Positions 35,562 through 44,027 of a stretch of DNA of 64,000 bases are shown here, in pieces. The DNA lies in assembly GCF_002584535.1 (NCBI RefSeq), contig NZ_NUOT01000044.1, positions 27,805 to 91,804 of the forward strand, in the 5' to 3' direction. The stretch is from Bacillus cereus (GTDB lineage Bacteria; Bacillota; Bacilli; Bacillales; Bacillaceae_G). Each line of letters opens with the position of its first letter. The stretch's first letter is position 1. Position numbers and translations under genes: made by a program. A model generated the notes under the pieces. That model did not search any database. It was given only the letters and a program-made list of their open reading frames with translations, and was not told the DNA's origin.

Positions 35562-35942
35562 TATTTTTGTAAGTAATAGGAAAAGTTCATCAGAGGAGAT
35601 GGGTTTTTTGCTTGTAGAAAATTACATATTTCAAGCCTTTCTACTCATATAAGAAATATTGTTAGAGCGCTCAACATGGTGATTCCAACTACATGAATTT
35701 GAAGGAATAAAAAGCCCCTCTATTAATTTTCTGCTATAATAAACACTTATTATTATAATTCTTAATATAGAGAATTATAAATACAACTACAAATGATTAT
35801 TCAAGTAGAATTAAAGAATAATTGAAATTAGTTGTGGGGAGTACCATATATAAGAGGGGGAACAGTTGAGAAATATCTATTTCGAAACATTAGTGAGAAT
35901 AGTTAGAAAATTTATGTTATAATATGGAAAAAGGGGGCCTAT
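35562..35942. other. Intergenic region with a palindrome
   Basis: There is no gene here. A TATAAT lies at 35735-35740. A perfect inverted repeat TATAATTCT-8-AGAATTATA spans 35754-35779 and could be an operator or a short RNA hairpin. A second TATAAT at 35918-35923 probably serves the small membrane protein at 35943. Confidence 0.5.
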
Positions 35943-36149
35943 ATGAAGCAAATACATGGAGCAATTTATATCTACATAACAATGTTTTTTGTTGGAGCGT
36001 CTTATGGTTTAGGACATTCATACTCGCACCCAATTTTAACTTTTTTGAGCGGGACATGTATGGCCATCGCGATTTGTGTACACTTTTTCTCAGTTTGGAT
36101 TGTTAAATTTCAATTAAATATTAGTGAAATGGAAGAAGGCACCTTTTGA
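35943..36149 (+). CDS. Small membrane protein (68 aa)
   Basis: Two hydrophobic helices (about residues 7-27 and 31-53) cover most of the protein. It starts MKQIHGAIYIYITMFFVGAS and ends in an acidic tail (NISEMEEGTF). AAGGGGG lies six bases before the ATG, with a TATAAT 20 bp upstream. A terminator overlaps its stop codon. Function and family are unknown. Size and layout fit many small Bacillus membrane proteins. Confidence 0.72.
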   Translation: MKQIHGAIYIYITMFFVGASYGLGHSYSHPILTFLSGTCMAIAICVHFFSVWIVKFQLNISEMEEGTF

Positions 36150-36164
36150 GAGGCCTTCTTTTTA
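36133..36164 (+). terminator. Terminator of the 68-aa protein gene
   Basis: AAGAAGGC / GCCTTCTT followed by TTTAATT, next to the convergent DUF2785 gene. Confidence 0.78.
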
Positions 36165-36995
36165 ATTGTATTGACGAAATCTTTTTAATAAGTTTTCAAT
36201 CTCGATTTCTGTTTCTTTACATATGGAATTTGTTCGTAATCGGAAGAATAAGCTTCGCAAAAATGATTTTATATTTCTGTATAACGCTTCATAAGGTGCG
36301 GTAGATAATTTTGTTTTTTGAACTTCCATTTGATTTATTAAGGAATGTAAGGATGAGATGAGTTCTTTTTTATTTAAACCGTTTTTAAGCATGGCGATGA
36401 TAGGAGTGACAATTCTTTCATCTTCTTCATAGTTGTAATGAGTTGTATGTACACTTACTTTTTTTAATAGAGTTTGCATTATTTCTGGGTAATATGTGGT
36501 TTCAAGCTTTGGATTGTTGACAAGTTCATCGAATGTATCTGAAACATGAGCGATGCTATGAGCCCAACCTTGTTCACTAACATATCCGCGAAAATCATGT
36601 TCTTGGTTCATATATATAATTAATTTGTCTTTCACATCTAATATGTCAGACGGTGATAAGAAGTTATGTTTTGTATCGGCGTATATGATTAAAGCAATTA
36701 ATAGTGTTGTAAATGATCGAGTGAATACTGCATCCTTATCATCTGTAGTGATTTTATAAAATAAATATTGTTCGTTTATACTTTGTGACAATAATTGCGA
36801 TAATTGTGTGTGTGTAATATGATCATTTGTAATAAGATGGAAAAACGTTGTGTAGATTAATGTATCTCGTAAATAACTATCTGGGGTGCCGATATGCTGA
36901 AGCATTTTTGAAATTAGTTTATCGATATCTATCGTGGAATCTATGGTGTAATGATTAGCCTTTATTTCTTCTAATTGTTTTTGAAGTTGTTGCAT
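36162..36995 (-). CDS. DUF2785 protein
   Basis: The 277-aa cytoplasmic helical protein carries the DUF2785 core EHDFRGYVSEQGWAHSIAHV near residue 135. SDTFDELVNNP follows. The N-terminal half is helical with LISKMLQHIGTPDSYLRDTL. Function is unknown. Members are scattered in Bacilli. GGAGAG precedes the ATG. It is convergent with the small membrane protein gene, and its start lies beside the broken lipoprotein gene on the other strand. Confidence 0.82.
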   Translation of the reverse strand: MQQLQKQLEEIKANHYTIDSTIDIDKLISKMLQHIGTPDSYLRDTLIYTTFFHLITNDHITHTQLSQLLSQSINEQYLFYKITTDDKDAVFTRSFTTLLIALIIYADTKHNFLSPSDILDVKDKLIIYMNQEHDFRGYVSEQGWAHSIAHVSDTFDELVNNPKLETTYYPEIMQTLLKKVSVHTTHYNYEEDERIVTPIIAMLKNGLNKKELISSLHSLINQMEVQKTKLSTAPYEALYRNIKSFLRSLFFRLRTNSICKETEIEIENLLKRFRQYN

Positions 36996-37082
36996 GCAAT
37001 CTCTCCTTTTTTTATGTGTTTAGAAAATTCTGTATTTAAATATTATAATAGAAATAGAGAATATACAAGAAATACATACTAC

Positions 37083-37387
37083 AGTAAAAAGAAAGTTATT
37101 GGACTTTTCACGATAGTAATAGCATGTATACGTAATGAGAAAGTTGAGAATGAGCATGTGAATGTGCAACAACAAACAGAAAAAGGTGCTATGGAAGGAT
37201 ACGTTATGATGAGAAATGAGACTGTATATTTCATCATGAATAAAAAATCCGAAATGATAGAAGTTATATAAATCAACACCTACATATGGGAATCCAAACA
37301 GACGTGATTTTAAATTTTGACGATGAAGGTGTATATAAAGTTGAAATCAGGATAACTGTTAATAGGTTTGAGATAGTAGAGACATAG
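37083..37387 (+). pseudogene. Broken lipoprotein gene
   Basis: An in-frame stretch from 37083 reads KKKVIGLFTIVIACIRNEKV, a lipoprotein signal with a lipobox-like VIAC, then GAMEGYVMMRNETVYFIMNK before a stop at 37269-37271. The codon expected to be ATG is AGT. A second protein-like stretch (MGIQTDVILNFDDEGVYKVE, then VNRFEIVET) continues in another frame from 37286 to 37387. Together they look like one secreted lipoprotein gene inactivated by start loss and a frameshift. The family is unassigned, possibly DUF3221-like. Confidence 0.5.
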
Positions 37388-37392
37388 GATAT

Positions 37393-37423
37393 AAAAAAAG
37401 GTAGCGCAGTCGCTACCTTTTTT
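37393..37423. terminator. Terminator of the M24 peptidase gene
   Basis: AAAAAAAGGTAGCG / CGCTACCTTTTTT with a four-base loop. A and T tracts on both sides allow use in either direction. Confidence 0.9.
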
Positions 37424-37424
37424 C

Positions 37425-38522
37425 TTATTTAACAAACTGTAATTCTTTTGGGAATTTCGTTAAAATTTCTGATCCGTCTTTCGTGATGTAGAGATCATCT
37501 TCAATACGAACACCGCCTACGTTTGGTATGTAAATACCTGGTTCAATTGTGAAGACCATTCCTTCTTTTAATGGAGATGGATTTCCTTCTTTTACATCTG
37601 GATACTCGTGTACGCTAATTCCAAGTCCGTGGCCAAGGCGGTGCGGGAAGAAATCTCCATAACCTGCATCTGCGATAACAGAGCGAGCAGCACGGTCAAT
37701 TTCGCCAAGTGTAACACCTGGTTTACAAGCTTCAACCGCTTGTAATTGGCCAGCTAGTACAGTGTTATAAATGCGTGTTTGTTCTTCTGAAATATCGCCA
37801 AATGCTACTGTACGTGTAATGTCAGAGCAGTAACCGTCAATGATGACACCTAGGTCAAATAGTACGAAGTCACCGCGCTTCATTTTGTTTGCTCCTGGAA
37901 TGCCGTGTGGCAATGCGGAGTTTGCTCCTGTTAGTACCATTGTGTCAAAGGACATTTTATGAATGCCTTTTTTCTTCATTTCATGTTCGATGATTGCTAA
38001 CACTTCTAATTCGCTACGATTTTCTTGAATCGCATTTACACCGATTTCAACAGCGTAGTCAGCCATGGAAGCTGCTTGGCGTAAAATAGAAAGTTCTTTT
38101 TCGTCTTTAATTAAACGAAGTTCGCGTACTTTTTCTTCGGCAGATTGGAAAGATGCTTTCGGGAATAATTTTCTTACTTCTTCATAGCGTTCTACATTTA
38201 AATGTTCTTTTTCAATTGCCACTTTATTTACATCGATGCCACGGTCTTGAATTGCTTTTGTAATCATATCCCACGGTTTGTCTGTATCAGTGAATCCGAT
38301 AATTTCATGCGCCCAACCAGCGTTTCTAGCCTGACCTTCTTCCATTTTAGGGCAGATTAAAATTGGTTCTTTTTCTTGGAATACAAATAGACCGAGTAGT
38401 CTTTCGTGTGGTTCGCAATGGAAGTTTGTCATATAGAAGATGTTTGGTGTAGAAGTTAAAAATGCAGCTTCTACGTTCTGTTCTTGTAGCCATTGCATTA
38501 AGTTTTCTAATCTAGTATTCAT
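37425..38522 (-). CDS. Xaa-Pro dipeptidase/aminopeptidase P-family M24 peptidase
   Basis: The 365-aa protein has a creatinase N-terminal domain and a C-terminal pita-bread M24 metallopeptidase domain. The two-metal site is complete: Asp in FDLGVIIDGYCSDITRT near residue 223, His in HRLGHGLGISVHEYP near 298, Glu in FTIEPGIYIP near 330 and Glu in GVRIEDDLY near 343. It should cleave Xaa-Pro dipeptides or N-terminal Xaa-Pro. The ATG at 38522 is preceded only by a weak GGGGGTG. It is divergent from ytkL. Confidence 0.93.
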   Translation of the reverse strand: MNTRLENLMQWLQEQNVEAAFLTSTPNIFYMTNFHCEPHERLLGLFVFQEKEPILICPKMEEGQARNAGWAHEIIGFTDTDKPWDMITKAIQDRGIDVNKVAIEKEHLNVERYEEVRKLFPKASFQSAEEKVRELRLIKDEKELSILRQAASMADYAVEIGVNAIQENRSELEVLAIIEHEMKKKGIHKMSFDTMVLTGANSALPHGIPGANKMKRGDFVLFDLGVIIDGYCSDITRTVAFGDISEEQTRIYNTVLAGQLQAVEACKPGVTLGEIDRAARSVIADAGYGDFFPHRLGHGLGISVHEYPDVKEGNPSPLKEGMVFTIEPGIYIPNVGGVRIEDDLYITKDGSEILTKFPKELQFVK

Positions 38523-38670
38523 AAATTCGCACCCCCGAGATTTTAATTACATATATAACTTTACATCGGATGGAAGCGTTATGACAAGCAAATCGATGTT
38601 TGAAAAGACAGGGAATTGTGAAATCATGTAGAATACAAGGTGTGAATGTAAACAAGGGAGGAATATAATC

Positions 38671-39354
38671 ATGAAAGTATCTTATCATGGCCATTCAGTT
38701 GTAAAGATTGAAACGAATGGGAAGGTTATCTTAATTGATCCATTTTTAACAGGTAATCCCAAAACAGATTTAAAGGCCGAAGATGTTAAGGTAGACGCAA
38801 TTATTTTATCGCATGGTCATGGTGATCATGTCGGCGATACAGTAGCGCTTGCGAAGAAAAATAATGCGGTTGTTGTGGCACCATTTGAACTCGCAACATT
38901 TTTAGGATGGCAAGGTGTGAATACGCACCCAATGCATATCGGTGGCTCGCATGTATTTGATTTTGGGAAAGTGAAATTTACACAAGCATTCCATGGTTCT
39001 AGTTATATTGATGAAGAAAATAAGACGATTACATATACGGGAATGCCGGCTGGAATTTTATTTACGGCAGAAGAGAAAACGATTTATCATGCAGGGGATA
39101 CTGCATTATTTTCTGATATGAAGTTAATTGGGTCTCTGAACAAAATTGATATCGCATTTTTACCAATTGGTGATAATTTTACAATGGGACCAGAGGATGC
39201 AGTATTAGCTGCGGAATGGATTGGAGCAAAAACGGTTGTACCAATGCATTATAATACGTTCCCAGTTATTGAACAGGATCCGCATCTTTTTGTGCAAAAA
39301 TTAACAAGTAGTACAGGTAAGGTATTAGAAGCTGGGGAAAGTATTACAATATAA
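38671..39354 (+). CDS. ytkL: Metal-dependent hydrolase, MBL fold (UPF0173, YtkL)
   Basis: The 227-aa beta-lactamase-fold protein has the metal motif [11 protein letters not shown] (HxHxDH) near residue 50, a further ligand histidine in QAFHGSSY near 110, the bridging Asp in [14 protein letters not shown] near 145 and the last His in [10 protein letters not shown] near 190. The family is UPF0173. The physiological substrate is unknown. AAGGGAGGAAT precedes the ATG. It is divergent from the M24 peptidase gene, as in related Bacilli, and followed by a terminator. Confidence 0.93.
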   Translation: MKVSYHGHSVVKIETNGKVILIDPFLTGNPKTDLKAEDVKVDAIILSHGHGDHVGDTVALAKKNNAVVVAPFELATFLGWQGVNTHPMHIGGSHVFDFGKVKFTQAFHGSSYIDEENKTITYTGMPAGILFTAEEKTIYHAGDTALFSDMKLIGSLNKIDIAFLPIGDNFTMGPEDAVLAAEWIGAKTVVPMHYNTFPVIEQDPHLFVQKLTSSTGKVLEAGESITI

Positions 39355-39362
39355 AAAGAAGA

Positions 39363-39397
39363 CCCTTCATTTGAAAAGACAAGTGAAGGTTTTTTTA
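39363..39397 (+). terminator. ytkL terminator
   Basis: CCTTCATTTG / CAAGTGAAGG with a loop of A/G, followed by TTTTTTT. It overlaps the end of the small minus-strand gene. Confidence 0.85.
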
Positions 39398-39553
39398 TGT
39401 GTGCAAAATAGGTTTGAAAGCCGATGCTTGTTTTGGTGTTTCTTTTACTTCTGGTGATGTTTGTTCTGGTGCTTCATTTAATTCCATTGCAACTTTTTTG
39501 CCATCAACGAAAGCTAAAAATATAGCACCTACAACTTCTAAAAATTTTTTCAT
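39395..39553 (-). CDS. Small hypothetical protein (52 aa)
   Basis: The short gene encodes MKKFLEVVGAIFLAFVDGKK, then an acidic proline-rich stretch (NEAPEQTSPEVKETPKQ) and a hydrophobic end (FKPILHT). The N-terminal hydrophobic segment could be a short membrane anchor. GGAG lies nine bases before the ATG at 39553. An in-frame ATG six bases upstream is too close to it. I recognise no family. Confidence 0.6.
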   Translation of the reverse strand: MKKFLEVVGAIFLAFVDGKKVAMELNEAPEQTSPEVKETPKQASAFKPILHT

Positions 39554-39800
39554 TTTCATTCGCTCCTTCGTTTGACTTCTTGTCTTTATTGTATCTTGGA
39601 ACGAGAAGACAAACTATCGAATGAGGTGACAGTAGCATTACACTGTTGTAAGAATGTGACTGATAGAATATAAGGGTCATTTTTGTTATAAAAAAAATAG
39701 TACAGATACATAAAAGTACAGTGTAACAGTTTCGGAAATATAGTATACTAAAAATACAACACATGAAGAATTTAGGGAAAAGAAAGTATGGTGAAACCAT

Positions 39801-41114
39801 TTGGCTACCAAGCATAATCAAATTTTAGAACATATTAATAGCCTGCCGGTAGGGCATAAAATTTCTGTACGTCAAATTGCAAAAGATTTGAGTGTAAGTG
39901 AAGGAACAGCCTATCGTGCGATTAAAGATGCAGAGAATAAAGGATATGTCAGTACAATTGAACGTGTCGGAACGATCCGAATTGAACAAAAGAAAAAGGA
40001 AAATATTGAAAAACTAACATATGCCGAAGTGGTCAATATTGTCGATGGCCAAGTACTTGGTGGAAGAGAAGGATTACATAAAACATTAAATAAATTCGTG
40101 ATTGGGGCCATGAAATTAGAGGCGATGATGCGCTATACAGAAGCTGGGAACTTGCTGATTATCGGTAACCGTACGAATGCCCATCAACTAGCGTTAGAAG
40201 CAGGCGCTGCAGTCTTAATTACAGGTGGATTTGATACAGAAGACCGTGTGAAAAAATTAGCGGATGAATTAAAGCTACCGATTATTTCAAGTAGCTATGA
40301 TACGTTCACTGTGGCAACGTTAATTAACCGCGCCATTTATGATCAGCTTATCAAAAAGGAAATTGTACTTGTTGAAGATATTTTAACACCAATTGAAGAG
40401 ACGCTATATTTAAAACCTAGTGATAGAGTAGAACAATGGCATGCGTATAATGAAGAAACGATGCATGGGCGTTATCCAATTGTGGATGAAAATAAAAAGG
40501 TATTAGGGATTGTTACTTCAAAAGATATGATTGGTATCGCGAAAGAAACACCAATTGAAAAAGTAATGACAAAGCAGCCGATTACAGTAAATGGGAAAAT
40601 GTCTGTTGCAGCGGCAGCCCGCATGATGGTATGGGAAGGAATTGAACTTCTTCCTGTTGTTGATGAAAACAATCGCTTGCAAGGAATTATTAGTCGTCAA
40701 GACGTACTACAAGCGCTGCAAATGATTCAACGTCAACCGCAAGTTGGGGAGACGATTGAAGATATCGTTACAAATCAATTTGTGACACCGAAAGAAGCAA
40801 AGCACGAACACAGTTATCAATTTTCTGTGACGCCACAAATGACGAGTTCATTTGGAACATTATCATATGGAGTATTTACAACTGTTGTCACAGAAGCAAC
40901 GAATCGTGCCATTCGTGCGCAGAAAAAAAGCGATTCGATTGTTGAGAATTTAACAATCTACTTTGTAAAGCCTGTTCAAATCGACAATGTTGTTTCTGTA
41001 CATCCGCAGGTGTTAGAAATTGGGCGTAAATTTGGAAAGGTAGATGTAGAAGTGCGGCACGGAGGAGAAGTTGTTGGAAAAGCACTATTAATGGTGCAGC
41101 TCATTGATCGATAA
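39801..41114 (+). CDS. ytoI: YtoI: HTH, DRTGG, two CBS domains and hotdog domain
   Basis: The 437-aa multidomain regulator-like protein has, in order, an N-terminal winged helix (SVRQIAKDLSVSEGTAYRAI), a DRTGG domain (residues 75-180), a CBS pair (residues 195-310, with HGRYPIVDENKKVLGIVTSK and ELLPVVDENNRLQGIISR) and a C-terminal hotdog fold (FGTLSYGVFTTVVTEATNRA). CBS/DRTGG modules usually sense adenosine nucleotides, possibly cyclic di-AMP. The DNA target is unknown. The start is TTG, with GGTGA seven bases upstream. No better start lies in frame. Synteny with ytkL and ytpI supports the name. Confidence 0.88.
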   Translation: MATKHNQILEHINSLPVGHKISVRQIAKDLSVSEGTAYRAIKDAENKGYVSTIERVGTIRIEQKKKENIEKLTYAEVVNIVDGQVLGGREGLHKTLNKFVIGAMKLEAMMRYTEAGNLLIIGNRTNAHQLALEAGAAVLITGGFDTEDRVKKLADELKLPIISSSYDTFTVATLINRAIYDQLIKKEIVLVEDILTPIEETLYLKPSDRVEQWHAYNEETMHGRYPIVDENKKVLGIVTSKDMIGIAKETPIEKVMTKQPITVNGKMSVAAAARMMVWEGIELLPVVDENNRLQGIISRQDVLQALQMIQRQPQVGETIEDIVTNQFVTPKEAKHEHSYQFSVTPQMTSSFGTLSYGVFTTVVTEATNRAIRAQKKSDSIVENLTIYFVKPVQIDNVVSVHPQVLEIGRKFGKVDVEVRHGGEVVGKALLMVQLIDR

Positions 41115-41120
41115 ACATGA

Positions 41121-41178
41121 AAAAGAGCTGAATGGAGAATCCCTTTTATGACAGGGATATTCATTCAGCTCTTTTTTG
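41121..41178. terminator. Bidirectional terminator after ytoI
   Basis: AAAAAGAGCTGAATG (41121-41135) pairs with CATTCAGCTCTTTTT (41163-41177), with an internal second helix TCCC / GGGA. Confidence 0.9.
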
Positions 41179-41197
41179 TAAAAGGGTATGAATACAG

Positions 41198-41395
41198 CTA
41201 ATAGTAACGAAATAGTGGGAAGATTATATTCCATGAAGTAAAGGTGATAGGAGAATCGGGATAGTAATGTTTCGTATACCCAATTTCGTATAGAGCGTTT
41301 AGAATGAGTGTGATGATAGGAACTAAGAACATTTTCTTCATGATTACGGAAACACATAAACCTAAATCAATGACGATAAAAAGAACAATGAACAA
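41198..41395 (-). pseudogene. Remnant of a small membrane protein gene (DUF2651-like)
   Basis: The minus strand reads 65 hydrophobic residues from TTG (FIVLFIVIDLGLCVSVIMKK, ending TSWNIIFPLFRYY). The membrane-helix-like continuation (PTISLLLAVFIPFYKK) lies in the adjacent frame immediately after. No ribosome binding site precedes the TTG. This suggests a YbeF/DUF2651-type membrane protein gene with a frameshift near 41210 and a lost start. It could also be an intact but shortened gene. Confidence 0.4.
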
Positions 41396-41520
41396 TTACA
41401 TAAGAACCGGGTCAATTTGGTCAATCAATGAGATTGCGGCTCCTTTTGTTTGGCAGTTTATGGTATAATTGAATTATCAGATAATTGATATATATAAAGA
41501 AAAAAAGGATGGTGCTTGAT

Positions 41521-41781
41521 ATGTCATCAGAGTTACTCTTTTTTGGTGGTGTTGCATTGTTTTATTTTCTTATGATGATACCGATTCAGTATCTTTACAT
41601 TAAAGGATTAAACGAGCAAAGACAACTAACAAAACTTTCACAACAAGAACTGTATAAAAATATGTCTTTTGAAGAAGAACAATTACATTTTCATGTGCAA
41701 GGCAATCCTTTTAATATTCCACCTGCTTTTGTTGCCTATCTAATTTTGAAAATAAAGAATCACAAAAAAGCATCAGCATGA
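41521..41781 (+). CDS. Small membrane protein, DUF3949-like
   Basis: The 86-aa product has one strong N-terminal transmembrane helix (LLFFGGVALFYFLMMIPIQY). A soluble part with SQQELYKNMSFEEEQLHFHV and GNPFNIPPAFVAYLILKIK follows. From memory this fits the DUF3949 family of Bacillus, with unknown function. I chose the ATG at 41521, nine bases after AAGGATGG. A TATAAT lies at 41464-41469. It is convergent with ytpI through a shared terminator. Confidence 0.7.
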   Translation: MSSELLFFGGVALFYFLMMIPIQYLYIKGLNEQRQLTKLSQQELYKNMSFEEEQLHFHVQGNPFNIPPAFVAYLILKIKNHKKASA

Positions 41782-41797
41782 ATAGCTGATGCTTTTT
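41764..41797. terminator. Bidirectional terminator, DUF3949-like gene and ytpI
   Basis: AAAAAGCATCAGC / GCTGATGCTTTTT with a seven-base loop between convergent genes. Confidence 0.9.
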
Positions 41798-42101
41798 ACA
41801 TTTTTTTATATGCTTCTGCTTCTTCGATTGCAAGAGGCGAGAAGTGTTTATACTGGCGGAATCCATTAAAAACGCTTGCACTGCCAAATAAGATAAATAA
41901 GACACCGACGATGATACGTGCAGTCGAGATGTCTAAGAAAAATTGATTTGCACCGAATAATGCAACGAATACACCAAGTGCCATCGCAGATTTTCCAGCA
42001 AGCCACCCTTTTTCCATCTGACGATTTGTACGAAAATATTTTGTTTTATAGAAGAGATACAACATAAATGAAATGATAATACAAAAGACTAATACTGGCA
42101 T
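41796..42101 (-). CDS. ytpI: YtpI-like membrane protein
   Basis: The 101-aa integral membrane protein has three hydrophobic helices. It starts MPVLVFCIIISFMLYLFYKT, has a conserved basic loop (RTNRQMEKGWLAGKSAMALG), then FVALFGANQFF and a last helix ending in SASVFNGFRQYKHF. This matches B. subtilis YtpI in layout and gene neighbourhood (ytoI, ytpI, nrnA). Function is unknown. GGAGG lies eight bases before the ATG at 42101. The direct repeats at 42133-42413 lie immediately upstream in its leader. Confidence 0.85.
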   Translation of the reverse strand: MPVLVFCIIISFMLYLFYKTKYFRTNRQMEKGWLAGKSAMALGVFVALFGANQFFLDISTARIIVGVLFILFGSASVFNGFRQYKHFSPLAIEEAEAYKKM

Positions 42102-42132
42102 AATGTAATCCTCCATTATTTTGTATGTAGAT

Positions 42133-42230
42133 AAATTAAAAACATGAAATATCAAGTCCCTCTTTTTTAGGTGGAAGAGAGGATCGAAGCGGTCAGTGCC
42201 TATTTTAGCCCCGTGCCGAGAGAAAACACA
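42133..42230 (-). repeat. Direct repeat, copy A (about 98 bp)
   Basis: This copy shares with copy B a core of 19 identical bases (TTTTAGGTGGAAGAGAGGA then TC) plus flanking blocks AAAAAC-TGAAAT, GAAGCG, CAGTGCC and GAAAACA. It lies in the leader of ytpI. Orientation is given by that gene. No ORF is present. Confidence 0.7.
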
Positions 42231-42305
42231 GGTAGGAAATGAGTAGAGAATCCTTTTTGTTTACAAAGTCGTGATTGATAGGGTGATAAAACCCTGGATA
42301 AATCT

Positions 42306-42413
42306 AAATAAAAAACCTGAAATAAAATCCTTTCTTTTAGGTGGAAGAGAGGATCCGCTCAAGCATAGAAGCGATTAGTGCCCATTTCATATTCATGCCA
42401 AAAGAAAACAAAA
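42306..42413 (-). repeat. Direct repeat, copy B (about 108 bp)
   Basis: The second copy starts 173 bp downstream of copy A in the same orientation. Relative to A it has an extra CGCTCAAGCATA-type insertion after GGATC, and several transitions in the right half. The spacer (42231-42305) is not repeated. Confidence 0.7.
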
Positions 42414-42546
42414 GACATTATCTAAACTTTCTAACTATTATTATAAAGCAATTGTCCACATGAATAAATTATTTTCAGTTATAATGAAGGATAAAGTAAG
42501 AAAATTGATGACAGAGGTAGAAATTAATAAAAAGGAGATTATACAT

Positions 42547-43479
42547 ATGCATGAACAAATTTTAGCGATGATTAAAGAGTTTGATACGATTATCATTCAC
42601 CGTCATGTCCGTCCAGACCCAGATGCATTAGGTTCTCAGTGTGGTCTTGGGACAATTCTTCAAGAATCGTTTCCAGAGAAAAAGGTTTATATGGTCGGAT
42701 ACAATGAACCAACCTTATCTTATTTACGAGTAATGGATGAAATTGATGATGAGACTTATGCGAATGCACTTGTTATCGTTTGTGATACAGCGAATCAAGA
42801 ACGCGTTTGTGATCAGCGTTATACAAAAGGAAAGATGCTCATTAAAATCGATCATCATCCAAATGAAGATCCATACGGAGACATTACGTGGGTGGACACG
42901 ACATCAAGTTCTACAAGCGAGCTTATTTATGAATTGTATTCTTATGGAAAAGATAAAGGTCTAAAACTATCGAAAGAATCTGCACGTCTTATTCTAGCTG
43001 GTATTGTTGGAGATACAGGGCGTTTCTTATTCCCAAATACATCGGCAAGAACACTTCGCTATGCAGGTGAGCTTGTTGAAATGGGTGTAGATTTTCCAGA
43101 GTTATATAACGAAATGTATAAAACGAAAGAGAAAATCGCTCGTTTAAATGGATTCATTTTACAAAACTTTACGATGACAGAAGAGGGAGCGGCTTATATT
43201 AAGCTGACAAAAGAAGTGCTAGAAGAGTTCGATGTCCTTCCTTCTGAAGCATCTGGCGTTGTTGGAGCACTTGGTAATGTTGACGGACTAAAAGCTTGGG
43301 TTTTATTTTTAGAGGAAGAAGATGTAATTCGCGTTCGCCTTCGTTCAAAAGGACCGGTTATTAATAAGCTAGCGATGAAGTATAATGGCGGAGGTCATCC
43401 GATGGCTTCGGGTGCAAAAGCGTCTTCTTGGGAAGAAGCAGATCGTCTTTTTGCAGACTTGCGTGAGATTTGTAAATAA
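42547..43479 (+). CDS. nrnA: NanoRNase/pAp phosphatase NrnA (DHH family)
   Basis: The bifunctional enzyme degrades 2-5 nt RNA and dephosphorylates pAp. The 310-aa product has the DHH-domain motifs HRHVRPDPDALGSQ near residue 20, VIVCDTANQER near 80, IDHHPNEDPYGDI near 103 and GDTGRFLFPNT near 160. The DHHA1 motif is NGGGHPMASGAKA near 285. I chose the ATG at 42547, eight bases after AAAAGGAG. Synteny with ytpI and ytrI fits ytqI of B. subtilis. Confidence 0.95.
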   Translation: MHEQILAMIKEFDTIIIHRHVRPDPDALGSQCGLGTILQESFPEKKVYMVGYNEPTLSYLRVMDEIDDETYANALVIVCDTANQERVCDQRYTKGKMLIKIDHHPNEDPYGDITWVDTTSSSTSELIYELYSYGKDKGLKLSKESARLILAGIVGDTGRFLFPNTSARTLRYAGELVEMGVDFPELYNEMYKTKEKIARLNGFILQNFTMTEEGAAYIKLTKEVLEEFDVLPSEASGVVGALGNVDGLKAWVLFLEEEDVIRVRLRSKGPVINKLAMKYNGGGHPMASGAKASSWEEADRLFADLREICK

Positions 43480-43501
43480 GAATACTCTTATATAAAACAA
43501 G

Positions 43502-43532
43502 AAAAAGTAGGGACGCTGCGTTCCTACTTTTC
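43502..43532. terminator. Bidirectional terminator, nrnA and ytrI
   Basis: AAAAGTAGGGA pairs with TTCCTACTTTT, overlapping the end of convergent ytrI. Confidence 0.85.
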
Positions 43533-44027
43533 TTGTTTTATATTGATGTCAATTTCGAGCACGGTATCAAAAGAGAGTGAGGAAACTTTGAAGCGATAGG
43601 TTCGATCATAGTGTTTATATACTTTATTTTCAATTACTTTTTTTAGGAGTTCTTTATTTTTCGCAATGCTTTGTATATTTTTCGTTAAGAGATGCTGTAG
43701 GTCATTGTGAATGGATGTTGTCATGTTTTCGAGAGTAAGGTTGTCTAAGTCGTATTTATCATGGTTTGAAATTTTAATTTTAATTTCTTGAATAGTTAAG
43801 AGCTGCTTGTTTTCTTCATTTAGTTTATCGTGATCTTCAAGAAGAACATGAAGCTTTTCTTCTTGTTTCTTAATGATTTGTTTTTGTTTTTCGATTGTAC
43901 TGGCTTGTTCTTGTTGAAAAACACCATATATGTACAAAAAAATAAACCAGCTAAAAATACCACCAACCGCAGCGCCACCCAAAAATAAATACCATCGTTT
44001 AGCGGTAGAATCGCTTGGTACTCTCAT
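43524..44027 (-). CDS. ytrI: Sporulation membrane protein YtrI
   Basis: The 167-aa protein has one N-terminal transmembrane helix (RWYLFLGGAAVGGIFSWFIF, then YIYGVF). A long coiled coil (QASTIEKQKQIIKKQEEKL) and a C-terminal beta-rich domain (FKVSSLSFDTVLEIDINIK) follow. In B. subtilis, ytrH and ytrI form a SigE-dependent operon needed for efficient sporulation. Here ytrI starts in a four-base ATGA overlap with the ytrH stop, so the two are translationally coupled. It is convergent with nrnA. Confidence 0.88.
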   Translation of the reverse strand: MRVPSDSTAKRWYLFLGGAAVGGIFSWFIFLYIYGVFQQEQASTIEKQKQIIKKQEEKLHVLLEDHDKLNEENKQLLTIQEIKIKISNHDKYDLDNLTLENMTTSIHNDLQHLLTKNIQSIAKNKELLKKVIENKVYKHYDRTYRFKVSSLSFDTVLEIDINIKQEK

